The position numbers and the translations under genes were made by a program. The notes beneath the pieces are model-generated. The model saw only the letters and a list, made by a program, of their open reading frames with translations. It searched no databases and was not told where the DNA came from. From Geomonas silvestris (GTDB lineage Bacteria; Desulfobacterota; Desulfuromonadia; Geobacterales; Geobacteraceae), in assembly GCF_014193515.1 (NCBI RefSeq), contig NZ_BLXX01000001.1, positions 62,001 to 126,000 on the forward strand: a DNA stretch of 64,000 bases, given 5' to 3'. Positions 63,877 through 64,000 of this stretch are shown one piece after another (position 1 is the stretch's first letter; every line of letters starts with the position of its first letter).

Positions 63877-64000
63877 CTAGAAGAAGCTTTCCTTCACCAA
63901 GATGTAGTCTCCCGCCTGCAGCTCGATGTTCTGGCTTAAGTCCCCGTCCTTGAAAAGGCGCTTCGCCTTCACCTCCAGCGAGACGGCATCGTTTCCCTTC
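63877..64000 (-). CDS. Polysaccharide export protein (Wza-like), C-terminal end, right edge
   Basis: Only 41 codons are in the window: VSLEVKAKRLFKDGDLSQNI, ELQAGDYILVKESFF and stop TAG at 63877-63879. The sequence matches the C-terminus of SLBB/Wza-type export proteins of exosortase loci ('n . . L q p G D . I . V p e s . F'). It lies 33 bases upstream of the chain-length gene. The rest, presumably with signal peptide and polysaccharide-export domain, is beyond the edge. Confidence 0.85.
   Translation of the reverse strand, partial: KGNDAVSLEVKAKRLFKDGDLSQNIELQAGDYILVKESFF

Overview
The window is GC-rich, tightly packed bacterial DNA. The best guess for the source is a Desulfuromonadota bacterium of the Geobacter/Geomonas type. 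This is an inference from four things together: an XrtA exosortase/PEP-CTERM locus, GEMM-I riboswitches whose J1/2 resembles the cGAMP-type variants known from Geobacter, sigma-54 signals, and large surface proteins with Ig-like repeats. No rRNA or other taxonomic marker is present. I saw no tRNA, CRISPR array, insertion sequence or phage genes.

Layout. (1) 1-566: remnant of a TonB-dependent receptor with two internal deletions. (2) 994-6175, minus: a translationally coupled operon of a formate/nitrite-type channel, a TolC-like outer-membrane protein, an EmrA-like adaptor and an EmrB-like MFS pump. (3) 6334-12472: an SDR oxidoreductase, then on plus a DUF2231 membrane protein and a compact Mrp/Mbh-type cation/proton antiporter module (E, F, G, DUF4040, B, C, D) without a full MrpA, then a DUF2795 protein. 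(4) 12809-23396, plus: a glycan cluster with an epimerase, an unusual glycoside hydrolase-epimerase fusion, two NAD(P) dehydrogenases, one GT4 enzyme, three tandem CgeB-like glycosyltransferases and a methyltransferase. (5) 23452-29423: mostly stress-type genes (PEBP, DUF4142, SDR, hemerythrin, Zn-dehydrogenase, DUF2892-SRPBCC, DUF922 protease).

(6) 29623-64000: a nearly complete XrtA exopolysaccharide/protein-sorting locus. Its left arm encodes PrsR, PrsK, a nucleotide-sugar dehydrogenase, EpsI and exosortase, followed by a divergent Crp/Fnr regulator. The middle holds three Ig-repeat or cohesin/dockerin-like exported proteins and a truncated PEP-CTERM protein. The right arm is a long minus-strand operon: export protein, chain-length determinant, tyrosine kinase, ATPase, beta-barrel protein, glycosyltransferases, deacetylase-like protein, flippase, polymerase, ATP-grasp, CapK-like ligase, acetyltransferase, heparinase-like lyase, YdcF and an EEP-fold hydrolase.

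How it may work together. PrsK/PrsR is the two-component pair of exosortase loci and PrsR carries the sigma-54 activation motif. A -24/-12-like sequence precedes the PEP-CTERM gene, and another precedes the gene for the 763-residue Ig-repeat protein. The two large Ig-repeat genes each follow a GEMM-I aptamer. One has a terminator built from aptamer bases; the other could act on translation. The simplest reading is a surface-matrix programme in which polysaccharide synthesis, exosortase sorting and adhesin-like proteins answer to PrsKR and to a cyclic dinucleotide. That integration is inferred, not shown.
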